In this document: in pieces, positions 49,473-61,256 of the stretch
How positions within the stretch are numbered: the first letter of the stretch is position 1
Layout of the letters: each line of letters starts with the position of its first letter
Origin: Branchinecta lynchi
Lineage: Eukaryota > Arthropoda > Branchiopoda > Anostraca > Branchinectidae
Length of the DNA stretch: 64,000 nucleotides
Direction of reading: 5' to 3'
NCBI GenBank assembly: GCA_023053575.1
Contig: JAKZAP010000021.1
Coordinates: 15,624,212 to 15,688,211, forward strand
Translations under genes and position numbers: made by a program
The notes under the pieces: generated by a model
The model's database searches: none
The model's input: only the letters and a program-made list of their open reading frames with translations
What the model was told of the DNA's origin: nothing

Positions 49473-49623
49473 TAAGAGGTGTACAAGTGGATCTTGTGAA
49501 CAGAACTGTTTGCCCTTGGAACAACCTTACCGAAGATGCAGTTATGATGATAAACCGATTAATCGTTTCTTGAATTTGTAGATACGATTTTTAAAATGTA
49601 TACAAATATGGAACAAGGATAAA

Positions 49624-49740
49624 GATTTATTCAAACAATGTTTACAACGGATACATCAGCTAATGATTCTTCATCAGCGATATTTCGGCACTTCTTGGCA
49701 AGGGTCCTCGTCAGGCTGTCAATCCTCTGGTTCAACTTAA
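49624..49740. repeat. fold-back repeat, family P, left half
   Basis: ttattcaaacaatgtttaca ... gattcttcatcagcgatatt then ggcacttcttggcaagggtc, continuing gtcaggctgtcaatcctctg as in the copy at 14716. The right arm is missing. Confidence 0.65.
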
Positions 49741-50600
49741 TACTGTTCGAGGAAAAAATATACAGTTGACGAATTTAGTCTGGATCCATTTTATTTTTTA
49801 TTTTGTTTATTCTGATTGTTTTCAATTAATGTTACATTGCACCAACACCAGCAAAAATTGATTCCCCTCTGAATCTGAAAGGGAATCCTTTTTGATGATG
49901 GTGATGATAATCGGAGCATTCCCCGTCCGTGGGGACTCGCGAGAATACGGCGAGTGCGTCCCCGGTACAAACAAAAACGCGGGGAGTCCTGGGGGAACGG
50001 CGAGAACACGCCTATAGACGCATAAAACAAACGATCTTAGATACCGTTCCGACAATTTAGCTGGTTGAGAGCGAGTTTCAGTTTCTGAGCATCCATGACT
50101 CTTATGCTAGGGGCTTGAGAAGGTACAACACATTCTCAAAGGATGATGCTGTTATTTGCCGTAATGATGTAGTCCATGTCCATTTTCTAGACGGAACGCC
50201 TTTCTTAGCTCGCGAATTTTTTATGAACTTTCGCACTTTGTTTACAGATTTGACCCGAGGTCCTGCATGCACGGTATAAAATCCTTGACAGTGCGGTAGC
50301 AGGACACCTTACGGCCTTGATTTAAACATAGTCGTATCGAACAAACGATCTTAGATACCGTTCCGACAATTTAGCTGGTTGAGACCAAGTTTCATTTTCT
50401 GAGCCTCCATGACTCTTATGCTAGGGGCTTGAGAAGGTGCAGCACATTCTGACAGGATGCTCCTGTTAATCCAAAAATTTAAACATGGGTGTCCGAAAAT
50501 CGCAAGAAGTTATACGTATATACAGTGAGTATATATCCCGAAGCTCCCAAGTTGTCTGTACACATACACATAGAGAGTACCGCTTCAATGCGGAACGTAA
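49741..50600. other. no gene; an imperfect direct duplication
   Basis: aacaaacgatcttagatacc ... catgactcttatgctagggg ... acattct occurs at 50027-50140 and again at 50340-50450, an imperfect direct repeat of about 110 bp some 313 bp apart. No exon recognised. Confidence 0.45.
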
Positions 50601-50604
50601 GGCA

Positions 50605-50850
50605 AACTACTTAAAGGACCCCTCTTACCTATATTGCCAGTGCAACTTACTTCTGTAACTGCATTCATTAATTCTTAAACCCGGAGACCGAAATGTCGTA
50701 TGTTACATTCCGAACCCGCTAAAGACACCTCACTAATCTTTACACTTGCCATCCTTCACTAGTTTCCATGCGCATTATGCTCCCGACGAGTGTCGCATCA
50801 TGCTACTGACGCTTAAAACCGGTTTTCTGAATTTTGACAGGTTATTATCT
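50605..50850. repeat. AGGACCCC-type repeat with an intact TTAA (empty site)
   Basis: Paralogue of the sequence around 7423-8674 without the insertion: gcattcattaattcTTAAac at 50661-50680. The downstream block matches 8680-8850. Confidence 0.6.
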
Positions 50851-51420
50851 CACTTGCCCCCGGCCAAGTGGCATATACCGATCACTTTTCCATTGGAGGG
50901 TAGGTCGGTCAGTCCGGCGATCGCGAGTTACGGTACTGCCAGATGCGCTAGGACGATGAAACTTGGCAGGCTTATTAGTGACCCGGCCAAACTAACTTGG
51001 AAACAGTCACTTCGCGGATCCGACCACCGTGGGGCGAGGTAGGGTAGCCGGAATTTAGTGACATGCATACCTTTCGAACGGGTGATCGGATCTTCATGAA
51101 ACTTGACATTTGAAAGACCTCATGTCTCAGATATCTCATTTCAAGTCCGGACCAGATCCGGTGAACCAGGGGGGAGTTGGAGGGAGAACCGGAAATCATA
51201 TGACACGCTTAGAGTGGAGTGATTGGGATGAAACTAGGTGGGAGCAACAATCACAAGACCTAGATACATCATAACAATACTGCACTGGATTTGGGCACTG
51301 TGTGGGGGGGGGGGGAGTTGGAGAGGGGTTCTGGAAATTCGGTGATACAGAGTTACGGTATTTACAGGTGGGCTGGGACGATGAAACTTGGCAGGCATAT
51401 CAGGGACCCAATCAAATCAA
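50851..51420 (-). mobile_element. family B satellite element, partial, minus orientation
   Basis: The reversed tail (ccaagtggcatataccgatc) at 50870-50890 is followed by core repeats with gatgaaacttggcaggc at 50955 and 51382 and aacgggtgatcggatcttc at 51078. A G run lies at 51303-51316. Confidence 0.65.
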
Positions 51421-51668
51421 GGTAAGGTACAATTTCACTGACGACTGTGAAACTCAATTGCACAAATACGACAGACTTGCCAGTGGCATAAGAAAATGAC
51501 GCTTCACTAATTCAGACTTATTTAAAAAAAAAAAAATATTAACTAATTAAACCCTAGCCTAACGTATTACTCCTCAGGACGGTTTGCCGGAGGTGCAACC
51601 GAAATATCCGAAATTATATTTATCCCTCGAACATCCCCTTAAAGGGATAACTGTACAGCTAATAAAAC
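51421..51668. other. spacer, no gene recognised
   Basis: AT-rich with an A run at 51524-51536. Ends aaaac, directly before the family B head. Confidence 0.3.
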
Positions 51669-54645
51669 AAGAGCTACGAGCTCATATGGCACTTGTACGA
51701 GTAGGCTGTACAAGAAAGTAGATGAAAACGTCACAAAATACACCCGCCATCCAAAAAGGCGGTTCGGAAATAGAAATAGGATATTTAGTTTCACTCATTT
51801 CTGAGCAGTTCCGGCATCGTCTCGATTGCAAATGCACATGACTGTTCAAACTTTCATCCCAATAAATCCATTTGTTTGATCCCTAGACGTGCTACACGAT
51901 TTCCGGTACTCACTATATTTCCACCTACCGTGGCCGAATCTGGTTCGGAATAAAAAAAAATCGACCACCTAAAGCATCTTCGTTTATACCATCTACCAAG
52001 TTTCAATCGAATCTGAGCATTTTTGGAAAGTTCCGGTACCCCCCCCCCCTTCCCACCAACGTTGTCGGAGCCGGTTCGGGCCCAATCTCTTAATTCCCTC
52101 ATCAAGTTTGACTGAAATTGGAGCATAGCCTATCTGCAAGTTTCCAGTAACCCCCCCCCCCCCCTACCTTGGCCGAATCCGGCCCAGACGCCAAATAACA
52201 AATCTAGGCCGCATAAACTCGGCACTGTCGAATTGCATCTCATTCGGTCCATCCGTTTGGTTTTTGTGCATGTCAAAAGTCCCCCCACCCCCAATTCCCC
52301 TAATCGTGGTCGCATATGGTTCGAACGCACGTTTTACATGTCGAGGCCATCGATTCGTATCACCCATGAAGTTTCACTCGAATCAGACCACTCGTTCGCA
52401 ATTTATAGAAGTCCATATTTCTCTTCTCTTGCTCCCCCAAAAATGCTCGGATCTAGGAACGGAAGTTTCCGGGGGTACGTTGTGTCAGGTTTTTAAGTCA
52501 AGATAATTCGGGTCGCTAATATGCCTGCAAAGTTTCGTTGTCGTTTTACATCTGGAACTATTCTAACTCACGACTACCGGAATTCCATGAAACCCCCTCC
52601 AACTCCCCCCACAGAGCCCCGAAACCATCTGGCTCCGTCAATTTCATCTAGGCCTAATGCTTGTTCCATCCATTAAGTTTCGTCCCAATCCCTCTACTTT
52701 TAGAGTTTCTTGAGTTTTCCACCCCCCCCCCCCCCATCCCCACAGATATCGGACCCGACTCGGACGTGACACTGAACGTCCGAGGCGATAGCTCACCAGA
52801 CAAGTTTCATTCAAATCCGATCACCCGTTCAAAAGTTATGCACGCCACTAGATTCCGGACTCCCCATCCACCCACTCCCCCCACGATGGTCGGGTCGGGG
52901 AAACGGCTGTTCTCAAGTCAATCTGTTCGGATCCCTGACATACCTGCCAAGTTTCATCGCCCTAGGACATCAGGAAGTATGCCGAACTCGCGGGATCGCT
53001 AGAAATCCGGACCCCCACCCCAACTCCCCCACAGTGCCCTGATCCGGTCCGGTTATGTCAATGACGTGTCGAGGACCTGTGCTTGTTTTTCCCACCAAGT
53101 TTCATCCCGATCCCTCCACTTTAAGCGTTTCTCAAAATTTCCGGTTCCCTCCTCCAACTCCTCCCAGTGTCATCGGATCCGGTCCGGTTATGTCAATGAC
53201 GTGCCTAGGACCTGTGCTTGTTTTTCCCACCAAGTTTCATCCCGATCCCTCCACTTTAAGCGTTTCTCAAAATTTCCGGTTACCTCCTCCAACTCCGCCC
53301 AGTGTCATCGGATCCGGCCCGGATTTAAAGTGAGGTGTCTGAGACACAAGGTCATCCTAAATATCAATTTTCATCAAGATCCGATCACCCCTTCAAAAGT
53401 TATGCACGCCACTAGATTCCGGACTCCCCATCCACCCACTCCCCCCACGATGGTCGGGTCGGGGAAACGGCTGTTCTCAAGTCAATCTGTTCGGATCCTT
53501 GACATACCTGCCAAGTTTCATCGCCCTAGGACACCAGGAAGTATGCCGAACTCGCGGGATCGCTAGAAATCCCGAGCCCCATCCCAACTCCCCCACAGTG
53601 CCCTGATCCGGTCCGGTTATGTCAATGACTTGTCTAGGACCTGTGCTTGTTTTTCCCACCAAGTTTCATCCCGATCCCTCCACTTTAAGCGTTTCTCAAA
53701 ATTTCCGGTTCCCCACCCCAACTCCCCCACAGTGCCCTGATCCGGTCCGGTTATGTCAATGACTTGTCTAGGACCTGTGCTTGTTTTTCCCACCAAGTTT
53801 CATCCCGATCCCTCCACTTTAAGCGTTTCTCAAAATTTCCGGTTCCCTCCTCCAACTCCCCCCAGTGTCATCGGATCCGGCCCGGATTTAAAGTGAGGTG
53901 TCTGAGACACGAGGTCATCCTAAATATCAATTTTCATCAAGATCCGATCACCCGTTCGCAAGCTAAAAATACCTCAAATTTTGGCTTCACCCTCCCTCCA
54001 CTCTCCCCCCCCAGATGGTCGAATCGGGGAATTGATGATTTCCTATTTAAGCTGGTCGGGTCCCAGACATGCCTGTCAATTTCCATCGTCCCAGCACATC
54101 AGGAAGCACGGAACTCGCGGGATCACTACAAATTCGGACTTCTCCCCCCCCCCCCAACTCCCCCAAAGTGAGCGGATCCGTTCCGGTTATATCAGTCACG
54201 TATCTAGGACTTTTGCTTGTACTTTCCACCAAGTTTCATTCGGATCCCTCCACTTTAAGTGTTTTCCAAGATTTCCGGTTTCCCCCTCTAACTCCCCCCA
54301 GTGTCACCGGATCCGGTCTGGATTTAAAATGGAGGGTCTGAGACACGAAGTCCTTCCATGTATTAAGTTTCATTAAGACCCGATCACCCGTTCGTAAGCT
54401 AAAAATATCTCATTTTTCCTATTTTTTCCGGATTCCCCCTCCCTCCACTCCCCTCCAGATGGTCGGATCGAGGAAGCGACAATTTCTAATTTAATCTGGT
54501 CCAGTTCCTGATATGCTTGCCAAGTTTCATCGTCCTAGCTTATCTGGAAGTGCCCGAACTAGCAAAACCGGGACCGACAGACCGACTGACGGACAGAAAT
54601 AACAATCGCTATATGGCACTTGAGTAAGCTCAAGTGCCATAAAAA
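51669..54645 (+). mobile_element. family B satellite element, full-length copy
   Basis: Head AAGAGCTACGAGCTCATATG, about 2.9 kb of core, then gacagaccgactgacggaca, and a terminal hairpin atatggcacttgagtaagct/caagtgccata. AAC lies before and after. Inside, a unit of about 135 bp is repeated (caccaagtttcatcccgat at 53093, 53228, 53657, 53791), with larger duplicated blocks at 52790-53060 and 53330-53600. The long open frames here, for example 53066-53566, are products of the repeats. Confidence 0.85.
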
Positions 54646-55129
54646 AACCCAAAAATAACGGTTTTCTATTTTTTAATCATCATCACCATCATCAAACAAT
54701 ACGTAGTGCGAGATGTGCTTCAAAGGACCTGTTGTACCTATATTTTACTAACTAACCTCATGTCCCTAATGGTTCCATCATTCCCATTCCTGAGATTCCG
54801 AACTTCCAGTGCTATATCCACCTTAACGGCGCTAGATTGATTCTTCCGTTCTCCCCGTTTGGCGCTTTTTGGAACTGCGCTACTGGAAGCTTGTCGCTTC
54901 TGACGAGCTCATTAGTAGGACCTGCTTCTCGTCAAATCAGCCGAGAGGGGTCTGCAATATCTTAGAAACACCGGGGTATCTCAAAGGAGTCATGAACGTT
55001 AAAATATCGGAAATGAGACTGTAGGCTGTCCACTGCGACTTGTTATCTAACGAGTATTTTGACCATTCGGGAAACACCCACGTGTTTCTGTCCGAGATGA
55101 AGGTTAAGTACTTCATAATAATAATAAGT
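54646..55129. other. no gene recognised; AGGACC-type end at 54724
   Basis: tcaaaggacctgttgtacct at 54720 resembles the TTAA-family left end with a mutated TTAA. The rest is unassigned. Confidence 0.3.
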
Positions 55130-55530
55130 GTATTTAAAAGCCCAGGGGCCATATTCCAACTCCGGACTAACTCTCTTCAATTACGGTACAGAAAGAAAGT
55201 TTTTGATAGGCGAAAACAGGTCGGTGAGGAGAATTATAATTGCCCACTTTGTTGCACTGGGCAAGATACCATTGACCCCCTTCTAGGAGAGTGCCAAGAG
55301 TTTCCTTCATTGGGTTTAGTTGGGATGGCTGGTGGTGTTCTCTTCCCTGGTACCTTAAAAGTCGACAAATAAAATCCGTGAGGTAGTTTCTTTCGTTTTG
55401 AATGCAATGAAAAGAAGAAAATAGTTTTGTGTTTCATTATTAATGTTATAAATTGTTGTTGGCGCTTCAGGAATCTGTTGTATGGCCGTATTAGGCTTTT
55501 TCCAATGAATTATTTTCATTATTATTATTA
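55130..55530 (+). pseudogene. LINE ORF2 C-terminal fragment and (ATT)n tail
   Basis: The frame covering about 55140-55371 encodes FQLRTNSLQLRYRK...NCPLCCTGQDTIDPLLGECQEF, the C-terminal CPLC...D/H...C motif of non-LTR ORF2 proteins. The normally conserved His of the motif appears as Pro-Leu-Leu context, a sign of decay. The 3' UTR ends in attattattatta. Plus orientation; 5' truncated. Confidence 0.65.
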
Positions 55531-56010
55531 TTATACATAAGACAACACTAATACACATTACAAAAGAAAACAACAACAATATTGTCCTACGGCTATGAAG
55601 CCTCCCTAGATTAGATTTCAGATAGATTTAGATTTCAGATATTTTTTTACTTCACCAAAAAAACACAACTACATTGTACAAAAAAACTCAACAACCACAT
55701 AACAGACAAAAGTCCTGTGGGTGGCTGTATCTTCTAACCACCTTTTAACTTGAAATTATTCAATAAATAATGACATAAAAACTAATCTAATATACTTTCA
55801 AAGAAAGAAAAGAAAAAAGAGGTAAAGAAAGAGAGAGAGAAAAAAAGAATATAGGAAAGAAAAATGATTTCCCGTCACCTACTAAGCTTAATCGCTCTTA
55901 GCTTCACCTTTTTTGTAACCCCCTTTTCTTTTCTTTTTTAAATTTACTCCGCTTGTCTTTTTATACGAAAGTGGGTTACAAATAAATTATTATTATTATT
56001 AAAATCAACT
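55531..56010 (+). repeat. unassigned sequence, then a second LINE 3' end
   Basis: 55900-56000 (ttaaatttactccgcttgtc ... gggttacaaataaattatta) matches the 3' end at 4720-4800 and finishes in ttattattatta. 55560-55890 is AT-rich with no gene seen. Confidence 0.5.
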
Positions 56011-56022
56011 ATTGAGACTTAC

Positions 56023-56170
56023 CTCAGTGAGCTTGGCAACAGTTGGCAGAACAACGGATGAAGTAGCTCCCAACGAATCCTCGTCTCTGAGCAATTCCGA
56101 CACGGGCAACGCCTCCGGCCGGATTCCAAATGACGACGTCGGCAGGCTCCGAACCTGACTGTCGGCATTA
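56023..56170 (-). CDS. orphan internal exon of an unknown host gene
   Basis: A 148-bp segment with a strong donor (GTAAGT at 56017-56022) and an acceptor aatttctag just above 56170. It is much more GC-rich than its surroundings and bears no repeat signature. The frame I prefer reads NADSQVRSLPTSSFG...LPVSELLRDEDSLGATSSVV...AKLTE; a second frame is also open. No domain recognised. It lies 40 kb upstream of the 4E-T-like start codon on the same strand, so it probably belongs to another gene. The neighbouring exons were not found. Confidence 0.5.
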
Positions 56171-57048
56171 CTAGAAATTTAAGAGAAAACTCTTACTAAT
56201 TTTTTTTCGCAGCAGACAATGTTACTGTATCTACTGTGGCTAACTGTATTAGACGGTCTAAACTAAGCTGTATCGTAATTCCATACCAGCGTGACGTCAC
56301 ACCCATTTGATCTCTTTTACCTGAGACAAAAAAAAATGTAGTTTATTCCTATCGGTGAATATATATTTTAATATATATATATATACAGAGACGAGCGGCC
56401 AGCGAGGCGCCGGTCGCGTTTACATCTATAAAACGACCCAGGGACAATCAAATCCTACAATAATAATAATAATATATTGCTAAAAATCAGGCCACAAAGC
56501 CTCTACAAAATCACGCGACGTCACTATGTACGACACGACTTTATGGAATTCTGATACAATTAAGACAACACCTATTAGATACAAGCAAACGACTGGATAA
56601 GACTGGTTCAAGTACATGTCAACCAAATTCTACGAAACTGTAACGACTCCAAAAGAAATATCGGAGATAAATCAAGTTTTTAGGAAAAACAGGAAACAGA
56701 TTTTGACCTTCACTTCTACTTAAATCAAAAGCGTCACCACCTATTTCCAGACAAAATTCGAAGTTTAATATTTATCTAAATTCAAACACAATTCAAAAAG
56801 ACAAAAACAGAGCCATTTTCTCTTTTTGCTTTATGGAGGGTTAAACACTAGTTTTTATGCGCTAGGAGAGATCTGTAGCAACAAAAACGAAGGTAAATGC
56901 ATCATTGGACAACCAAATAACGTAACTTCGGTTTTAGAACAAAGTATTAATTGAATGACCTTCAAGCAGATCCTATCTACAATTTCCTTTTTGAGTGAAC
57001 TAAATTTTTGTCTGTCCCGTTAAAAGAAAATAAACAATCGTCAACAAC
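56171..57048. other. no gene recognised
   Basis: AT-rich, with tatatatatata at 56370-56385 and a segment at 56396-56460 (agcgaggcgccggtcgcgtt) that is the inverted relative of 11697-11740 (cgcgaccggcgcctcgctgg). Confidence 0.35.
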
Positions 57049-57958
57049 AAGAGCTACGAGCTCATATGGCACTTCTTACGAGTAGGTGGTACAAGAAAGT
57101 AGACGAGAACGTAAAAAAAAAAAAAAACAGCCATCCAAAAATGCGGTTCAGACCTAGAAACATGATATCTCGTTTCACTCAGGTCTCAGCATTTCCGACA
57201 TCGCCTCGGATCATTTAGGACATATGGCTTTTCTACCTTCCAACTTTCAACCAAACAGATCCCCTCATTTGGTTCCCATAGACGTGCCACACGATTTCCG
57301 ATACCCCCCTTCAACTCCCCCTACAGCGGCCGAATCTGGGTCGGACTCCTAAAGGGATCATCTTAAGCATTTTTCTCTTACAACCTATCTTTCACTCGAA
57401 TCTGTGCCTTTTGGGAACTTCTGGTAACTCCCCCCACCTCCCCCCCCACCGTAGTCGGATCCGGTTCAAACCCTAAAGGGCATTTGATCTCTCTACACTC
57501 CAGACATACATCCCCTATGTGGCTGAATACGATTCGGAAACATAGACGACGCATCTCTGACTTCTCTCTACCCGTCCATCAATTTTGACTGAAATCAGAG
57601 CATAGACTATCTGCAAATGTCCGGTTCCCGCGTCACCCCCCCCCCCCCTACCTTGACCAGATTCTTTCCGGACGCCAAATAAAAAATCAAGACCGCATAT
57701 ACTCGGCACAATCCAACTTGCATCCCATTCTGTCCATCCGTTTGTTCTTAAGCATGTCAAAAAGTCCCCCCCCCCCCACCAACTCGCCCAACCGTGGCCG
57801 CGTGTTTTGCTTGTCTAGGTCATCCGTTCACCCATACAGTTTCACTCGGATCCGACCGCCCGTTCGCAACTTACGGAAATCAGTGATTTACGGATTCCCC
57901 TTACCTCAACTTCCCCAAAGGTGGTCGGCTCCAGGAACACAAGTTTTCCTATGGCATT
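57049..57958 (+). mobile_element. family B satellite element, left part, split by a LINE
   Basis: Head AAGAGCTACGAGCTCATATG, preceded by AAC. Collinear with 51669 onward up to cctatggcattg at 57958, where LINE 3' sequence starts. The element resumes at about 63186 (actaatatgcctacaaagtt) and runs off the window. Confidence 0.75.
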
Positions 57959-58097
57959 GAACATAATAATGTACTTTATTTCCTTAATAGCTTGTATTAT
58001 ACACGCTAGCACTGGATCGTCATTCACGCAAATAACATATGACAATTACATAAGTAGACATTTCATCTACACGTACAACTTGAAAATATAATTTGAC

Positions 58098-58839
58098 TTA
58101 ACTAGAATTAAAATATTCGCTAAAATAGGGTACAAAAGATTTCAGGTAACGATCTGTCGAGTTTATGGGTAGTCTTTCTAGTCTCTGGGAATCAGCGTCT
58201 CTCTGTCTCTGTCGCGTATTAGGCCTGCTATTTGCTGTAGTCTCAAAGTCAGGTAGAATGGCACGATGAGCATGTGACGCCAGACACTTGCTCCCGAACG
58301 CTATTGTCAGTTGATGCCGCCTTTCATCAAGGGTTGGCAGGTCAAGCTTGACCAGGCCATCCTCATAAGAAAGATAACCAGGGCCGACCATAATCTTAAC
58401 AGCTCGTTTTTGGATGGCTTCTAGTCTATCGGTCTGTGCGTTGGTGAGTCCTGGGTGCCAAGCCGGACAGGCATACTCCAGGCAAGGCCGTATGTACGGG
58501 CAGTAAATACTGCATAAATCTCGCGACGGAATTGCAAAACGTCTGAGAACTGCGAACGACTTGAGGAGAGGTGCTGTTTTTCCAGTAATATACTGTATGT
58601 GAGACAAATCCCGTGCATTTTGTTAGATCAGAATTTTGGGAATAAATGATATTGAAAAAAAAACTCTACTTATGGTCATCATAAATTAACAAACCGAGGA
58701 ATTTAACTGTTGTTTTGTGCTCGAGACCTAAATCCTCGATCTCAGGAAAGTCCCGTTTTAAAAAAGACACTCTGAGTACAACACTCTTTGTACGGCTTAC
58801 TGAAAGTTTAACTTCGGATAGGTCTCGCTGCAATATGTC
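58098..58839 (-). pseudogene. LINE RT thumb and C-terminal part
   Basis: 58666-58839 encodes the region after the catalytic site (VSRTKSVVLRVSF...KTTVKFLGLLIYDD). 58098-58607 encodes YCPYIRPCLEYACPAWHPGL...LEAIQKRAVKIMVG and LPTLDERRHQL, the conserved C-terminal block of CR1/jockey-group RTs. A stop/frame break separates them. Removing the family B insertion rejoins the upstream fragment in frame. Confidence 0.8.
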
Positions 58840-58842
58840 AAC

Positions 58843-61023
58843 AAGAGCTACGAGCTCATATGGCACTTGTTACGAGTAGGCACGGCTCGGTTATGTCAAT
58901 GATATATCTAGTGTTTGCTAGGTGTCTTCACACCAAGTTTCATCTCGATCCCTCCACTCATAGCGTTTCCCAAGATTTCCGGTTGCCCCCTCCAGCTCCC
59001 TCCAAAAGTAACCGGATCCGGTCCGGATTTTAAGTGGGTCATCTGAGGCATGAGGTCGTTCCAAATATCAAGTTTCATCGAGATCCGGTCACCTGTTCAA
59101 AAGTTACAAATACCTCAAGATTCCGGATTCCCCCTCCCTCCACTCCCCCCACAGTGCCCGAATCGGCTCGGTTATGTCAATGATGCATCTAGTGTTTGCT
59201 AGGTGTCTTCCCACCAAGTTTCATCTCGATCCCTCCACTCATATCGTTTTCCAAGATTTCCGGTTGCCCCCTGTAGCTCCCCCCAAAAGTCACCGGATCC
59301 GGTCCAGATTTTAAGTGGGTCGTCTGAGGTATGAGGTCTTTCCAAATATCAAGTTCCATCGAGATCCGATCACCCGTTCAAAAGTTATAAAAACCTCAAG
59401 ATTCCGGATTCCCCCTCCTTCCACTCCCCCCACAGTACCAAAATCGGCTCGGTTATGTCAATAATGTATATAGTGTTTGCTAGGTGTCTTCTCACCAAGT
59501 TTCATCTCGATCACTCCACTCATAGCGTTTCCCAAGATTTCCGGTTGCCCCCTCCAGCTCCCCCCAAAAGTCACCGGATCCGGTCCGGATTTTAAGTACG
59601 TCGTCTGAGGCATGAGGTCTTTCGATATATCAAGTTTCATCGAGATCCGGTCACCCCTTCAAAGTTATAAATACCTCAAGATTCCGGATTCCCCCTCCCT
59701 CCACTCCCCCCACAGTGCCCGAATCGGCTCGGTTATGTCAATGATGTATCTAGTGTTTGCTAGGTGCCTTCACACCAAGTTTCATCTCGATCCCTCCACT
59801 CATAGCGTTTCCCAAGATTTCCGGTTGCCTCCTCCAGCTCCCTCCCAAAAGTAACCGGATCCGGTCCAGATTTTAAGTGGGTCATCTGAGGCATGAGGTC
59901 GTTCCAAATATCAAGTTTCATCGAGATCCGATCACCCGTTCAAAAGTTATAAATACCTCAAGATTCCGGATTCCCCCTCCGTCCACTCCCCCCACAGTGC
60001 CCGAATCGGCTCGGTTATGTCAATGATGTATCTAGTGCTTGCTAGGTGTCTTCCCACCAAGTTTCATCTCGACCCCTCCACTCATATCGTTTTCCAAGAT
60101 TTCCGGTTGCCCCCTGTAGCTCCCCCCAAAAGTCACCGGATCCGGTCCAGATTTTAAGTGGGTCGTCTGAGGTATGAGGTTTTTCCAAATATCAAGTTCC
60201 ATCGAGATCCGATCACCCGTTCAAAAGTTATAAATACCTCAAGATTCCGGATTCCTCCTCCTTCCACTCCCCCCACAGTACCAAAATCGGCTCGGTTATG
60301 TCAATAATGTATCTAGTGTTTGCTAGGTGTCTTCCCACCAAGTTTCATCTCGATCACTCCACTCATAGCGTTTCCCAAGATTTCCGGTTGCCCCCTCCAG
60401 CTCCCCCCAAAAGTCACCGGATCCGGTCCGGATTTTAAGTACGTCGTCTGAGGCATGAGGTCTTTCCAAATATCAAGTTCCACCGAGATCCGATCACCCG
60501 TTCAAAAGTTATAAATCCCTCAAGATTCCGGATTCCCCCTCCCTCCACTCCCCCCCCACAGTGCCCGAATCGGCTCGGTTATGTCAATGATGTATCTAGT
60601 GTTTGCTAGGTGTCTTCCCACCAAGTTTCATCTCGATCCCTCCACTCATAGCGTTTCCCAAGATTTCCGGTTGCCCCCTCCAGCTCCCCCCAAAAGTCAC
60701 CGGATCCGGTCCGGATTTTAAGTGGGTCGTCTGAGGCATGAGGTCGTTCCAAATATCAAGTTTCATCGAGATCCGATCACCCGTTCAAAAGTTAAAAATA
60801 CCTCAAGATTCCGGATTCCCCCTCCCTCCACTCCCCCCACGGTGCTCGGATCGGGGAAGTGACTATTTCCAACTTAATCATTTGGGGTCCCTGATACGCC
60901 TGCCAAGTTTTATCGTCCTAGCTTATGTGGAAGTGCCCGAACTAGCAAAACCTGGACAGACCGACGGACGGACAGAAATTGCGATCGCTATATGGCACTT
61001 GGCCGAAGGGCAAGTGCCATAAA
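58843..61023 (+). mobile_element. family B satellite element with 281-bp higher-order array
   Basis: Head AAGAGCTACGAGCTCATATG, a core of seven units (caccaagtttcatctcga at 58931, 59212, 59493, 59773, 60055, 60336, 60619), then gacggacggacagaaattgc and the terminal hairpin at about 60988-61020. AAC at 58840-58842 and 61024-61026. It interrupts the LINE reading frame. Confidence 0.9.
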
Positions 61024-61026
61024 AAC

Positions 61027-61253
61027 TGTTGAAAGAGGTGATTCGTCACCCGAAGGAGAAAGTGAACGGAGCCAAATGGTTGGAAGATCGTCGGCAAATT
61101 TAAAACGGTGATAAAAGGTAGTCAAAACTTTGTCAAAAACAATTAATAAGCACAAAGGACCCAGCTTGGTACCCTGGGGCGTTCCGTAAAAAATACTCAT
61201 GAATTCCGAAGCGTCCTCATTAGTAAACTTAACGCATTGTGTTCGAACTGTTA
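61027..61253 (-). pseudogene. LINE RT fragment with motifs B and C
   Basis: Encodes FTNEDASEFMSIFYGTPQGT then KLGPLCLLI and HRFKFADDLP: the PQG box and the ADD catalytic box of reverse transcriptase. It lies between the family B and family A insertions. Confidence 0.8.
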
Positions 61254-61256
61254 AAC

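Noticed and set aside
53066..53566. 166-codon open frame
   Set aside because: Produced by tandem repeats of about 135 bp within family B; the same motif repeats in the protein, and no family or start signal is present.
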